DNA of 64,000 nt from the NCBI RefSeq assembly GCF_003330765.1, contig NZ_CP024902.1:2356001-2420000 (forward strand), given 5' to 3'. The notes under the pieces were generated by a model that saw only the letters and a list, made by a program, of their open reading frames with translations, searched no databases and had not been told where the DNA came from. The stretch comes from Burkholderia pyrrocinia (GTDB taxonomy: Bacteria; Pseudomonadota; Gammaproteobacteria; Burkholderiales; Burkholderiaceae). Positions 48,648-62,386 of the stretch are shown here, piece by piece. Positions within the stretch are counted from its first letter, which is position 1; every line of letters begins with the position of its first letter. A program made the position numbers and the translations under genes.

Positions 48648-49598
48648 GTGAGCGACCAGTTACAGAAATTCATGTTCAATGCAGCGCCCGTGCGCGGCGA
48701 GATCGTTTCGCTGCGCAATACGTGGCAGGAAGTGCTCGCCCGCCGCGACTACCCTGCCCCCGTGCGCACGGTGCTCGGCGAGATGATGGCCGCGTGCGCG
48801 CTGCTGTCCGCGAACCTGAAATTTCACGGCACCCTGATCATGCAGATCTTCGGCGACGGGCCGGTCCAGATGCTGGTTGTCCAGTGCGGTTCGGATCTGT
48901 CGATGCGGGCCACCGCGAAGTTCTCCGGCGACGCGGCGCAGACGATCGGCGACGACACGAGTTTCGCGTCGCTCGTCAACGCGAGCGGACACGGCCGTTG
49001 CGTGATCACGCTCGACCCGGCCGACAAGCTGCCGGGCCAGCAGCCGTACCAGGGCATCGTGCCGCTGAACGGCGTCGATGGCCCGCTCGAATCGGTGTCG
49101 CAGGTGCTCGAGCAATACATGCACCACTCGGAGCAGCTCGATACGCGGCTATGGCTCGCGGCCGACAGCGATCGCGCGGTCGGCATGCTGCTGCAGAAGC
49201 TGCCGGGCGACGGCGGCATCGTGCCGCGCAACGCCGAGACGGACATCGATACGTGGGAGCGCGTCTGCACGCTCGGCGGCACGCTGTCCGCGAAGGAACT
49301 GCTCGAGGTCGAACCGGAAGTCGTGTTCCGCCGGCTGTTCTGGCAGGAAAACGTGCAGCACTTCGAACCGGCCGGCACGCGCTTCCTGTGCTCGTGCTCG
49401 CGCGAGAAGGTCGGTGCGATGCTGCGCATGCTCGGCCGCGACGAAGTCGACAGCGTGATCGTCGAGCGCGGCCACGTCGAGATCCACTGCGAGTTCTGCA
49501 ACCAGCGCTACGAATTCGATCCCGTCGACGTCGCGCAGTTGTTCGCGACACCCGGGGTCGAGACCGGCATCGCGCCCGCCACCGGCCAGCGTCACTGA
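48648..49598 (+). CDS. hslO: Redox-regulated chaperone Hsp33
   Basis: A 316-residue holdase chaperone activated by oxidation. The C-terminal zinc switch has CSC in FLCSCSREK and CEFC in EIHCEFCNQRY, giving the four cysteines. It begins at GTG (48648) after AAGGAAGAAGA; the product starts VSDQLQKFMFNAAPVRGE. Length is slightly above E. coli (292). Confidence 0.95.
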   Translation: MSDQLQKFMFNAAPVRGEIVSLRNTWQEVLARRDYPAPVRTVLGEMMAACALLSANLKFHGTLIMQIFGDGPVQMLVVQCGSDLSMRATAKFSGDAAQTIGDDTSFASLVNASGHGRCVITLDPADKLPGQQPYQGIVPLNGVDGPLESVSQVLEQYMHHSEQLDTRLWLAADSDRAVGMLLQKLPGDGGIVPRNAETDIDTWERVCTLGGTLSAKELLEVEPEVVFRRLFWQENVQHFEPAGTRFLCSCSREKVGAMLRMLGRDEVDSVIVERGHVEIHCEFCNQRYEFDPVDVAQLFATPGVETGIAPATGQRH

Positions 49599-49734
49599 AC
49601 GGCGCGCCCGATGCCCGGCGTCCGGGCACGGGCACGGGCGCATAATGACGCACGAGCGTCGCACGCACGGCGCCGGAGGCTCGACCTTCGGCGCAAGCCC
49701 GCTTTCCGCCGTCGGCGCGCTGCAGGAGAAACAC

Positions 49735-50085
49735 ATGAATCGCCCGTTTCGCATCATCGTCGTGACGAGCGTTGCCGCCGGCACGCTCGCGCTTGCCGGC
49801 TGCGCAGTGCCGCCGCCGTCTGCCACGATCCTGAGCCGCCTGCCCGAACCGGGCGCATCGGGCGGCCAGCCGCCCGCGCTGTCGAGCGCCGAACGCAAGC
49901 GCTACGACGAGATCGACCGGCAGGTCCTGCGCGAACAGAACAGCGCGATGGCGGCCGAGGCGGCCGCACGCGCATGGGCCTATTACTCCCCGCCGCCCGT
50001 GACCGTCTATGGCGGGTATTACGGCGGATGGGGAAATCGCTGGGGCACGGGCATCGGCTACGGCTACCCGGGCTGGTGGTGGTGA
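49735..50085 (+). CDS. Small lipoprotein with Gly/Tyr/Trp-rich tail
   Basis: A 116-residue lipoprotein. The lipobox LALAGC puts the lipid at Cys23. A short Pro-rich linker and a charged helix (SAERKRYDEIDRQVLREQNSAMAAEAAARAWAYY) precede a tail rich in Gly, Tyr and Trp (YGGYYGGWGNRWGTGIGYGYPGWWW). GGAGA lies 8 bases upstream of the ATG. I do not recognise the function. Confidence 0.78.
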   Translation: MNRPFRIIVVTSVAAGTLALAGCAVPPPSATILSRLPEPGASGGQPPALSSAERKRYDEIDRQVLREQNSAMAAEAAARAWAYYSPPPVTVYGGYYGGWGNRWGTGIGYGYPGWWW

Positions 50086-50123
50086 ACGTGCATCGCCCGG
50101 CCGATTGATGACTGGCAGGAAAT

Positions 50124-50153
50124 AAAAAAGCGCGGCATTTCCCGCGCTTTTTT
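50124..50153. terminator. Bidirectional terminator between the lipoprotein gene and ftsB
   Basis: AAAAAAGCGCGG (50124-50135) and CCGCGCTTTTTT (50142-50153) with a 6-nt loop lie between convergent genes. Strong in both directions. Confidence 0.9.
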
Positions 50154-50174
50154 AATGGGTTCGAGCTGTCGTGC

Positions 50175-50600
50175 TCAGTGATGCGCCGCCTTGCCCTTGT
50201 CGCCGCCATGATGCCGCGACGGTCTCGCCATCGACTGCGGATTCGGCACGACACGCACCGGCGCCGCGGACACGGCACCGCGCGTCGACGTGTTCGAAGG
50301 CGTGTTGTTCAGGGGCCCCGCCGGCGCATTCGGCGACACGAACTGCACGAATACTTCGCCGTCCTTCACCATGCCCATCTCGTAGCGCGCGCGCTCCTCG
50401 ATAGCCGCGGTGCCGCTCTGCAGATCCTGCACTTCGCCCGCGGTCCGCTCGTTGCGCAGCTTCTCGTCGGCATTCTTCTGGAGCTGGTCGTCGAGCTGCT
50501 GACGCAGTTCGTGCACCCGCAGCCAGCCGCCGTGTCCCCACCATAGGGGGTACTGAATGAGCGCCAGCAAGGCAATCAGGACGACAGTGACAAGCCGCAT
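50175..50600 (-). CDS. ftsB: Cell division protein FtsB
   Basis: A 141-residue bitopic septum protein that joins FtsL and FtsQ. One membrane helix covers residues 2-20, followed by a coiled coil ([30 protein letters not shown]) and the conserved [20 protein letters not shown] disordered Ser/Pro/His-rich tail of about 45 residues is extra compared with E. coli FtsB (103). It follows eno by 81 bp, the usual neighbour. Confidence 0.92.
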   Translation of the reverse strand: MRLVTVVLIALLALIQYPLWWGHGGWLRVHELRQQLDDQLQKNADEKLRNERTAGEVQDLQSGTAAIEERARYEMGMVKDGEVFVQFVSPNAPAGPLNNTPSNTSTRGAVSAAPVRVVPNPQSMARPSRHHGGDKGKAAHH

Positions 50601-50681
50601 GTAAGAGACGCAGATATAAGAAGGCCGCTCCGTGCATCGCGCGCGGAGCGGCGTCGATATGACGAACCCGATAGTAGCGCG

Positions 50682-51995
<1,314 letters not shown>

Positions 51996-52071
51996 TCAAA
52001 CTGCGACGACGTGCGTGCCGGAACCGCTTTCGCTACTGACGCGCGAAGTCGCCGCAAGGTTCATTCGATCT

Positions 52072-54639
<2,568 letters not shown>

Positions 54640-54763
54640 CAAATGGCGCGGTGATCGCGCCCTTTCGCGCGGCCCAGCACCAGCCGTGCGCGCCGCGATG
54701 AACCGGCCGGCCAGTCGGCGCGACCGCACACGCCGCGGCACAGCCCGGCGGCCGGACCAGGCG

Positions 54764-55609
54764 TCAGGCGCGCTTCGCGAGCGGGGCGCCGCCCTGCGAA
54801 ACATCGTCCTCCCCCGCCTTCAGCGAATTCAGCATCCGCTGCAATGCGCGGGCGGTCTCGAGCGGCCGCTCCATCGGGAACAGGTGACTGCCCTCGAGCC
54901 ATTCGACGCGGCCGCGCGCCGCGCGTCGCGTCGCATCGAGCCCGACCTGCCGCACCTCGCGCGAACGCGTGCCGGCGAGGAAACCGAGCGGCACCGGCGC
55001 GCCGTGCGCGAGCCGCGGGCCGAGCGTGTGCGGCAGCGTACGGTAGATCAGGTATTCGACCTGCCGGTCGAACGCGAGCGCGCGCTCACCGTCGGCACCG
55101 GCCTGCGGAATGCCGTAGTCGATGTAGTCGGCCAGCATCCGTTCGTCCCAGCGCGCGAACGCGGGCTTCTCGCGGAAGTGCCGCCAGACTTCGTCGCGGC
55201 TCACCCAGCGCGTACGCCGGTTGCGCGTCGCAGCGGCCGGCGACAGCCGCTCGTCGAGCCCCGCCCACTGGCTCGCGCGCAACGCGCCGGCACGCCAGCC
55301 CGCGATGATCGGCGAATCGATCATCACGACGCCGCGCACCCATTGCGGCTTCTTCAGCGCGGCCATCAGCGACAGGTAGCCGCCGAGCGAATGGCCAACG
55401 AGCCAGACGGGACGCTCGTAGCGGCTGCCGATGTCGTCGAGCAACTGCTCGACGAGATGCGGCCAGTCGCGCGTCACCGGGTAGCAGCGGTCGTGGCCGA
55501 TCCGTTCGATGTAGCGCAGCTCGTAGTCGTCGGCCAGTTCGGCGAAGATCGTCCGGTACGTCGACGCCGGAAAGCCGTTCGCATGCGAGAAATGGAGGAT
55601 GTCCTTCAA
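54764..55609 (-). CDS. Alpha/beta hydrolase
   Basis: A 281-residue alpha/beta-hydrolase. Motifs: HANGFPASTY near the oxyanion hole, GHSLGGY with Ser74, and the catalytic His in EGSHLFPMERPLETA. The start is a TTG (55609) supported by AAGGAG nine bases upstream. Substrate unknown; it is not closely related to the hydrolase at 46011. It follows comEC by 136 bp. Confidence 0.86.
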   Translation of the reverse strand: MKDILHFSHANGFPASTYRTIFAELADDYELRYIERIGHDRCYPVTRDWPHLVEQLLDDIGSRYERPVWLVGHSLGGYLSLMAALKKPQWVRGVVMIDSPIIAGWRAGALRASQWAGLDERLSPAAATRNRRTRWVSRDEVWRHFREKPAFARWDERMLADYIDYGIPQAGADGERALAFDRQVEYLIYRTLPHTLGPRLAHGAPVPLGFLAGTRSREVRQVGLDATRRAARGRVEWLEGSHLFPMERPLETARALQRMLNSLKAGEDDVSQGGAPLAKRA

Positions 55610-55639
55610 ACGCCGATGTCTCCTTTGTCGACGGGAATG

Positions 55640-55653
55640 AGTGCTTTAGCACT
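55640..55653. promoter_or_regulatory. Palindrome AGTGCT-TT-AGCACT
   Basis: A perfect 6+2+6 inverted repeat lies 30 bp upstream of the hydrolase TTG start. It may be an operator. Its half-sites resemble the CIRCE element, but they lack the spacer and are in reverse order. Confidence 0.35.
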
Positions 55654-55745
55654 TACTTCCGCCCCATGCTTCGCGTTCTACCGGGCCCGCGCCTCGGCAC
55701 TTTGTGCGGTCCCGGGCATTCTTGACAGGCCAGCCCTCGCCGCGG

Positions 55746-58229
55746 TCACCGGTCCATCCAGTACCGTCGCCGAACGTCGCGATGACGCTCGAATGCAAAC
55801 CCGCCCTCGGCCGGCGCGACGTCGAACCGCACGGCGCCGTCGCGATCGGTGCGCGGCAGCGGAATCCCGCGCGCCTCGTAGCGCGCGAGGACAGTCCGGT
55901 GCGGATGTCCGAAACGATTGCGATAGCCTACAGGAAATACCGCGACGCGCGGCCCGACCGAATCGAGGAAAGGCTCGACCGACGACGTGCGGCTGCCGTG
56001 GTGCGGCACGACCAGGATCTGCGCGGCCAGCGCGTCGCGCGCAGTATCCACGAGCCGGCGCTCGGCGCGCGCATCGACGTCGCCCGTCAGCAGCGCGGAC
56101 GTGCCGCCCGCGTCGATGCGCAGCACGCACGACTGTCCGTTCGACGAGCCCGTGCCCGGGCCGCCCTGCGGCCAGAGCATCGTGAAAACGACACCGTCCC
56201 AGGCCCAGCGCTGCCCGGCCGCGCACGGCAGCCGGTCGGCGACGCCGGCGGCCGCCGCGTCGCGCCACAGCCGGCTCGTCGGCGGAATGCCGGCCAGCAG
56301 CTGGCGCACGTCGGCTGCGGCGTAGACGGCCGGTGCGCCGCCCGCATGATCGGCGTCCGCGTGACTGAGCACGAGCGAATCGATCACCGCGATGCCGCGC
56401 GCCCGCAACGCCGGTGCGACGATCCGCGCACCGGCGTGGGTCGACTCCGCGCCCGGCCCCGCATCGAACAGCAAGGTCCGCCGCGCGGTCTCCACCAGCA
56501 CCGACGCGCCCTGCCCGACGTCGAGCACGGTCAGCCGGAAACCGCCCGGCGGCGGCGCATCGGGTGCCGGCGCGACGAGCGGCAGCCATGTGAGCGGCGC
56601 CGCCCAGCGCAACGGCCAGCCTCGCGGCATCAGCGCCCATGCGACGCCCACGCACGCAAGCGCCAGCACCGGCCAGTCGGGCATGCGCAGCCAGAACACG
56701 CCAGCCGGCCAGTCGGCGAGGTGCCCGAGCAAGGTCATCATCGGTTCGAGCGCCGCGTGCGCGAGCCGGAACGCATACGCATCGAACGGGGCGGGCGACG
56801 CGATGCCGGCCAGCACGATCGGCGTCACGACCGAGCTGACCCACGGAATCGCGAACGCATTGCCGAACGGGCCCGACAGGGAAATCTGTGCGAACCATGC
56901 CGCGGTCAGCGGTGCGAGACCGATCGTCACCGCGTACTGCACGCGCGTGGCCTCCGCGATACGGCGTCCGGCGCGTGCGCCCCACGCGCGCAACCGGCTC
57001 GATATGCCTGCCGTGTCGCTGTCCTCCCCGCCTTCCGCGTCGACCTCCCGCACCGCGCGCCAGCCGGCGACGGTCAGCAGGATGACGGCGACCGCCCCGA
57101 ACGACAGCCAGAACCCGGCCGACAGCACGGCCCACGGATCGGCGAGCAGCACGCCGCCGAGCGCCGCGCACAGCACCGCGGACGTCGGCACGCTGCGTCC
57201 GGCCAGGTACGCGATGCCGCCGGCCGCAATCATCCACCACGCGCGCTGCGCCGGCACGTTGAAGCCGGCGAGCGCCGCATAGCCGGCCGCGGCCGCCAGC
57301 GCGGCAAGCGACGCCGCGTACGGCGCCGGCAACACGAGCGGCGCGGCGCGCGCGCGCCAGCGCAGGCGGCGCCAGACCATCGACACGAGCCCGCCCGCGA
57401 TCGCGCCGACGAGCCCGACGTGCAGGCCGGAAATCGCGACCAGGTGGCTCGTGCCCGTATTGCGCAGCACGCGCCAGTCGTCGTCGCCGATGCCCGACTG
57501 ATCGCCGATCGCAAGCGCGGCGACGATGCCGCGATGCCCTGCGTCGACACCGAGCGTCTCGCCGATACGTGCCCGCAGCGCGTCGCGCAGCCGATCGATC
57601 GATGCACGCCATCCCGATGCGCGCGCGTCGAGCAATACCGCCCGCCGGGGCGCGCTGACATAACCGATCGCGCGAATGCCTGCGGCGAGCCACGCCGCCT
57701 CGCCGTCGCGCACGCCGGGATTGGCCTCGGCGTGCGGGCGCTTCAGGCGCACGACGAAACGCCAGCGCTGCGCGGCACGCAGGTCGGGAAGCGCATCGCG
57801 TGTCGCGGGTGGGCCATACGCGCGCCACGACAGCCGGATCAATGGCGGAAACCGGGCAAGCCCCGCATCGTTCGACTCGACCGCGAACAACAGCCGCGCG
57901 CCTGTCCCGTCGACGACGGGCAGCCCCCTGATCACGCCGGTGACGACGATGTCGCGCCCTTCCCACTCGACCGGCAAGCTGTCGCGCAGCCGCCATTCGG
58001 CCCGCGCCGCCGCATAGCCGAACCCCGCCACGCCGGCCGCGAGCGCGCACAGCATCCAACCGAGCGCGACGGTCGTGCGCATGCGCCGACGACGCATGCA
58101 CCACGCTCCCAGCGCCGCGCTGCCCGCGAGCACGACCGCACCGGCCGTCCATCCGATCGCACCCGGCAACGCCGCCTGCCGCTGCAGCACGACGACGCCG
58201 AGCGCGAATGCGATCCACCACACGCGCAT
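55746..58229 (-). CDS. comEC: ComEC/Rec2 DNA uptake channel
   Basis: An 827-residue inner-membrane protein for import of transforming single-stranded DNA. Three parts are visible: the N-terminal DUF4131 region with helices, the central Competence domain (GTSHLVAISGLHVGLVGAIAGG, NVPAQRAWWMIA), and a C-terminal metallo-beta-lactamase-like domain with LSHADADHAGG and PHHGSRTSS. All parts are intact with no frameshift. The ATG at 58229 has AGGAGG just upstream; an earlier in-frame start adds 18 residues. It follows tatD by 57 bp. Confidence 0.93.
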   Translation of the reverse strand: MRVWWIAFALGVVVLQRQAALPGAIGWTAGAVVLAGSAALGAWCMRRRRMRTTVALGWMLCALAAGVAGFGYAAARAEWRLRDSLPVEWEGRDIVVTGVIRGLPVVDGTGARLLFAVESNDAGLARFPPLIRLSWRAYGPPATRDALPDLRAAQRWRFVVRLKRPHAEANPGVRDGEAAWLAAGIRAIGYVSAPRRAVLLDARASGWRASIDRLRDALRARIGETLGVDAGHRGIVAALAIGDQSGIGDDDWRVLRNTGTSHLVAISGLHVGLVGAIAGGLVSMVWRRLRWRARAAPLVLPAPYAASLAALAAAAGYAALAGFNVPAQRAWWMIAAGGIAYLAGRSVPTSAVLCAALGGVLLADPWAVLSAGFWLSFGAVAVILLTVAGWRAVREVDAEGGEDSDTAGISSRLRAWGARAGRRIAEATRVQYAVTIGLAPLTAAWFAQISLSGPFGNAFAIPWVSSVVTPIVLAGIASPAPFDAYAFRLAHAALEPMMTLLGHLADWPAGVFWLRMPDWPVLALACVGVAWALMPRGWPLRWAAPLTWLPLVAPAPDAPPPGGFRLTVLDVGQGASVLVETARRTLLFDAGPGAESTHAGARIVAPALRARGIAVIDSLVLSHADADHAGGAPAVYAAADVRQLLAGIPPTSRLWRDAAAAGVADRLPCAAGQRWAWDGVVFTMLWPQGGPGTGSSNGQSCVLRIDAGGTSALLTGDVDARAERRLVDTARDALAAQILVVPHHGSRTSSVEPFLDSVGPRVAVFPVGYRNRFGHPHRTVLARYEARGIPLPRTDRDGAVRFDVAPAEGGFAFERHRDVRRRYWMDR

Positions 58230-58286
58230 CCCGCCTCCTCGTCGACCCGGCGCCGCCATTGCGAATGCGGCGCCTTCCGGCAACGA

Positions 58287-59075
58287 TTATGCGGACGAAA
58301 GTGCGAGTCGCGGCAGTGCGGCGAGCGCGTTAGCCGAAGTGGATAGAGAAACCGAGCTTGCGTCCAGGCCGCGAAGCTCGGCGAGCACGTCGCCGATGCG
58401 CGGCACCTGGTCGGGCGTGTTGCGGGATTTGTAGGCCCATTCGGGCGCGATGTCGGGCGCATCGGTCTCGACGACGATCGCATCGAGCGGCAACTGCGCC
58501 GCGAGCCGGCGGATCTGCAACGCGCGCGTAAAGGTCAAGTTGCCGCCGAAGCCGAGATGCAGCCCCTGTGCGCGATACGCCTCGGCCTGCTGGAAACTGC
58601 CGTTGAATGCATGCGCGATGCCGCGCCGCACGCCAAAGCGGCGCAGCCCGGCGAGCACGCGGTCCTGCGACTTGCGCACATGGCACAACACGGGCAAGTC
58701 GAATTCGCGCGCCAGCTTGAGTTGCCCCTGGTAGAAGAACTGCTGCCGGCCTTCGTCGAGCCCCGGCACAAAATAATCGAGGCCGATCTCGCCGATCGCG
58801 ACGAAGCGCGGATCGTCGAGGCTCGCCTCGATTTCCATGCGCAGCCGGTCGAGGTCCTCGTCGCGCGCCTGCGGTGTATACATCGGATGGATGCCGAGCG
58901 CATAGACCGCACCCGGCGTGTGCTGCGCGAGTTCGCGCACCGTCGTGAAGTTGTCGCGCCCGATGCTCGGGATCACGATGCGCGACACGCCGGCCGCGCG
59001 CGCCGCCCGCGCGACCGCGTCGCGGTCGGCGTCGAACTCGGCGGCGTCGAGATGGCAGTGCGTATCGATCCACAT
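58287..59075 (-). CDS. tatD: TatD-family metal-dependent hydrolase
   Basis: A 262-residue TIM-barrel deoxyribonuclease-type hydrolase. Metal ligands His6 and His8 are in DTHCHLD, with later ligands in GEIGLDYF, PVLCHVRKSQD and VVETDAPDIAPE. In E. coli TatD acts in DNA repair and is unrelated to Tat transport; paralogs are YcfH and YjjV. The context (lolD next to it) resembles ycfH, so the exact paralog is uncertain. Confidence 0.88.
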   Translation of the reverse strand: MWIDTHCHLDAAEFDADRDAVARAARAAGVSRIVIPSIGRDNFTTVRELAQHTPGAVYALGIHPMYTPQARDEDLDRLRMEIEASLDDPRFVAIGEIGLDYFVPGLDEGRQQFFYQGQLKLAREFDLPVLCHVRKSQDRVLAGLRRFGVRRGIAHAFNGSFQQAEAYRAQGLHLGFGGNLTFTRALQIRRLAAQLPLDAIVVETDAPDIAPEWAYKSRNTPDQVPRIGDVLAELRGLDASSVSLSTSANALAALPRLALSSA

Positions 59076-59139
59076 GGCGGCATTCCTGCGCCCTTGCGCC
59101 GAGCCGGGACGAACCCGGCACCGCGCGAAGGGCGTGCGT

Positions 59140-59898
59140 TCACACCGGCAGCGCCGGCTCTTCGTACAGCACGCCGTCGCGCAGCCGCATGATGCGGTCG
59201 CAGCGCGCGGCGAGATCGGGATCGTGCGTGACGATCACGAAGCTCGTTTCGAGCGTCTCGGACAGTTCGAGCATCAGGTTGAACACCGTGTCGGCCGTCG
59301 CCCCGTCGAGGTTGCCGGTCGGTTCGTCGGCGAGCACGCACGCGGGCTTCGTGACCAGCGCGCGCGCGATCGCGACACGCTGCCGCTCGCCGCCCGACAG
59401 TTCGCCCGGCCGATGCTTCGCGCGCGGGCCGAGACCGACGCGCTCGAGCATCGTCTGGGCCTGCTCGCGCGCGTCCTCGGTCGTCATCCGGCGGATGCGC
59501 AGCGGCATCGCAACGTTGTCGAGCGCAGTGAACTCGGGCAGCAGGTGATGGAACTGGTAAACGAAGCCGAGCGCGCGGTTGCGCAATTCGTTGCGCTCGC
59601 GTTCGGCGAGTTGCGTAAACGGCTTGCCGAGCAGCGACACCTCGCCCGCGCTCGGCTCGTCGAGCCCGCCCAGCACGTGCAGCAGCGTGCTCTTGCCGGA
59701 CCCCGACGCGCCGACCACCGCGAGCTTCTCGCCGCGCCGCACCGTCAGCTCGGTATTGTTGAGCACCTGCACGTTGAAGCCGCCCTGCACGAACGCCTTC
59801 GTGATCCCGCGCGCCTGAAGCACGTATTCCTGCATACCTGCCGAATCCTGTCTGTTGTGTTGTTGTGAATCCGCGAATGCGGTCGCGCGGTCATTCAT
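59140..59898 (-). CDS. lolD: Lipoprotein-releasing ABC transporter ATPase LolD
   Basis: A 252-residue ATPase that powers release of outer-membrane lipoproteins from the inner membrane. Walker A GASGSGKS is at 63-70; the signature is [15 protein letters not shown] and Walker B ends [10 protein letters not shown]. The start at 59898 overlaps the lolC stop; a later Met (59835) would give a more usual N-terminus. It works with the LolC/E protein upstream. Confidence 0.94.
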   Translation of the reverse strand: MNDRATAFADSQQHNRQDSAGMQEYVLQARGITKAFVQGGFNVQVLNNTELTVRRGEKLAVVGASGSGKSTLLHVLGGLDEPSAGEVSLLGKPFTQLAERERNELRNRALGFVYQFHHLLPEFTALDNVAMPLRIRRMTTEDAREQAQTMLERVGLGPRAKHRPGELSGGERQRVAIARALVTKPACVLADEPTGNLDGATADTVFNLMLELSETLETSFVIVTHDPDLAARCDRIMRLRDGVLYEEPALPV

Positions 59899-61144
59899 AG
59901 CGGAGCGCCTCCGCCGGCTTCACCTTCGCGCCGCGCCAGCTCGGATAGAGCGTCGCGACAGCCGACAGCGCGAACGCGATCAGCCCGATCCGGATCACGT
60001 CGGCCGCGACGAGCTCGGACGGCAGCTCGCTGATGAAGTACACCGACGGCGGCAGGAACTGCACGCCGAACAGGTGCTCGATCATCGGGATCAGCCACGG
60101 GATGCTCCACGCGATCAGGCAGCCGAGCGCGACGCCCGACGCCGTGCCGACGAAGCCGATCGTCACGCCTTGCACGACGAAGATCTTCATGATCGACCCC
60201 GGCTGCGCGCCGAGCGTGCGCAGGATCGCGATGTCGGCCTGCTTGTTGGTCACCGTCATCACGAGCGATGACACGAGGTTGAACGCGGCCACCGCGATGA
60301 TCAGCGTGAGGATGATGAACATCATCCGCTTCTCGATCTGCACGGCCGAGAACCACGTCTTGTTCTGCTGAGTCCAGTCGCGGATGTACAGGCTGCCCGA
60401 CAGCGTATGCGACAGCTCGACCGCGACCTCCGGCGCCTGCTGCATGTCCTTCAGCCGCAGCCGCACGCCGGTCGGCGCGGACATCCGGAACAGCGCCTCG
60501 GCGTCGCGGATGTTGATCATCGCGAGCGTGCTGTCGTATTCGTAGTGACCCGACTCGAACACGCCGACGACCGTGAACTGCTTCAGGCGCGGCATCATGC
60601 CGGCCGGCGTGATCGAGCCTTCGGGCGCGACGAGCGTGACCTTGTCGCCGACCGTCACGCCGAGGTTGCCGGCGAGCGCGTCGCCGAGCACGATGCCGAA
60701 CTGGCCCGGCACGAGCGCGCCGAGCTGCCCTGCCTTCATGTCCTTGCCGATGTCGGACACCTGCGGCTCGAGCGTCGGCTCGACGCCGCGCAGCATCACG
60801 CCGCTCACCGCGTCCTGGCGCGTGAGCAGCGCCTGCGCGTCGACGTACGGCGCGGCGCCGATCACCGACGAATTGCGGCGCGCTTCCTGCGCGGTCAGTT
60901 GCCAGTCGGGCATCGAGCCCGTCGGCGAGAACACCTCGACGTGCGCAAGTACCGACAGCATGCGGTCGCGCACTTCCTTCTGGAAGCCGTTCATCACCGA
61001 CAGCACGACGATCAGCGCCGCGACGCCGAGCGCGATCCCGAGCATCGACACGAGGGCGATGAAGGAAATGAAGCCGTTGCCGGTCGTGCGTTTGCCGGCG
61101 CGCGTATAGCGCCAGCCGATCTGCCATTCGTACGGAAGTTTCAA
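59891..61144 (-). CDS. lolC: Lipoprotein-releasing permease LolC/LolE
   Basis: A 417-residue permease with four membrane helices (one near the N-terminus, three near the C-terminus) and a large periplasmic domain between, as in LolC/LolE. FtsX-type segments [20 protein letters not shown] and [18 protein letters not shown] are clear. Translation starts at TTG (61144), with AAAGGA 8 bases before; no ATG lies nearby. Only one LolC/E gene is visible, so it may work as a homodimer. Confidence 0.93.
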   Translation of the reverse strand: MKLPYEWQIGWRYTRAGKRTTGNGFISFIALVSMLGIALGVAALIVVLSVMNGFQKEVRDRMLSVLAHVEVFSPTGSMPDWQLTAQEARRNSSVIGAAPYVDAQALLTRQDAVSGVMLRGVEPTLEPQVSDIGKDMKAGQLGALVPGQFGIVLGDALAGNLGVTVGDKVTLVAPEGSITPAGMMPRLKQFTVVGVFESGHYEYDSTLAMINIRDAEALFRMSAPTGVRLRLKDMQQAPEVAVELSHTLSGSLYIRDWTQQNKTWFSAVQIEKRMMFIILTLIIAVAAFNLVSSLVMTVTNKQADIAILRTLGAQPGSIMKIFVVQGVTIGFVGTASGVALGCLIAWSIPWLIPMIEHLFGVQFLPPSVYFISELPSELVAADVIRIGLIAFALSAVATLYPSWRGAKVKPAEALRYE

Positions 61145-61306
61145 GCGAATCCTTTCTGCTGGTTACGGCGGGGCGGCGCCCCGCGGCCGGACCGCCGCCC
61201 GGCGGCGGCCACCGGCCCGGGCACGGTCGAAAAACGGCCGCCGGACGCGAACGGGCCGTCAGCCGGCCCGATCACGCGCGCAGTTTGCCATACAATGCGC
61301 ACCATC

Positions 61307-62371
61307 ATGCACGACCGACGCCTCCATTTTCTCGTTCCGTTCGCGCTGCCGTCGGCGGCCGATGCGGCCTCGTCCCTGCACACGCTGGACAGCCCTGCGC
61401 TCGAAAAGTTGCTCGCCCGCGCAAGCCTCGTCGAGCGCGTGGCCGGCGAGGACTTCCAGCGCACGCTGCCGCACGAGCGCTGGCTGGCCCGCCAGTTCGG
61501 CGCGACCCAGGGCAACGCCGCGGACGAGGCGCCGCTCGCGCCCTACATGCTGCTGGCGGATGGCGGCGACCCCGGCGCGCACGCGTGGGCGTGCGTCGAA
61601 CCCGTGCACGTCGAAATCGCGCACGATCACCTGGTGCTCGTCGATCCGGCGGCCCTCGCGCTCGACGACGGCGACGCGGCCGCGCTGCTCGCGGTCGCGC
61701 GGCCGCTGATCGAGGAGCTCGGCGTGCGGCTCGCAGCGCCGAAACCGGCGCGCTGGTACCTGTCGAGCGAGCAGCTCGCCCGGCTCGCCGGCGCCGCGCC
61801 GCTGCGCGCGAGCGGCCGCAACATCGAGATCTGGCTGCCGCACGAGGCACGCACGGGCGAGCGCTCGCGGATGTGGATGAAATTGCAGAACGAAGTGCAG
61901 ATGGCATGGTTCCAGCACCCGGTCAACGAAGCCCGCGAGGCGCGTGGCCTGCCTGCCGTCAATTCGATCTGGTTCCATGCGCAGGGCACGCTGAAGCCGG
62001 TCGGCAAACCGTTCGCGCACGTGCTGTCCGCGTCGCCCGCGGCGCTCGGCCTCGCGCGCGCCGCGCAGGTCGACGCCGGTGCACCGCCGGCCGCGTTCGG
62101 TGCGCTGCCCGCCGCCGACGGCGCGACGCTCGTCGAACTGCCGGTGCTGACCACCCCGTTCATCGAGCAGGACTGGGCGCGCTGGCACGACGCGCTCGCC
62201 GCACTCGAACGCAACTGGTTCGCGCCGGCGCTCGCCGCGCTGCAGAACGGCGAGCTGGCGGGCGTCGATTTCACGCTGTGCGGTGACACGAGTTCCGTGA
62301 CGCTGCACGCGACGCGCGGCGACCTGCGCAAGTTCTGGCGCCGCCGCGCGCTCGCCTCCCTGTTCGAATAA
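61307..62371 (+). CDS. RpfE-like conserved protein upstream of recJ
   Basis: About 354 residues; annotated in related genomes as a regulatory or phosphoglycerate-mutase-like protein. In Xanthomonas the gene next to recJ is rpfE, of unknown biochemical role. It starts RRLHFLVPFALPSA and ends in GVDFTLCGDTSSVTLHATRGDLRKFWRRR, the best conserved block; a conserved middle is IWLPHEARTGERSRMWMKLQNEVQMAW. No signal peptide or membrane helix. An in-frame ATG at 61295 overlaps a TACAAT -10-like box, so I prefer 61307. Confidence 0.8.
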   Translation: MHDRRLHFLVPFALPSAADAASSLHTLDSPALEKLLARASLVERVAGEDFQRTLPHERWLARQFGATQGNAADEAPLAPYMLLADGGDPGAHAWACVEPVHVEIAHDHLVLVDPAALALDDGDAAALLAVARPLIEELGVRLAAPKPARWYLSSEQLARLAGAAPLRASGRNIEIWLPHEARTGERSRMWMKLQNEVQMAWFQHPVNEAREARGLPAVNSIWFHAQGTLKPVGKPFAHVLSASPAALGLARAAQVDAGAPPAAFGALPAADGATLVELPVLTTPFIEQDWARWHDALAALERNWFAPALAALQNGELAGVDFTLCGDTSSVTLHATRGDLRKFWRRRALASLFE

Positions 62372-62386
62372 CAAAGCGGACCCCGA

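Noticed and set aside
55640..55653. CIRCE heat-shock element
   Set aside because: CIRCE is TTAGCACTC-N9-GAGTGCTAA. Here the half-sites are in the opposite order and only two bases apart.
55704..58346. Long plus-strand open frame opposite comEC
   Set aside because: Antisense shadow with Arg/Pro-rich composition. The minus-strand frame contains all ComEC domains.
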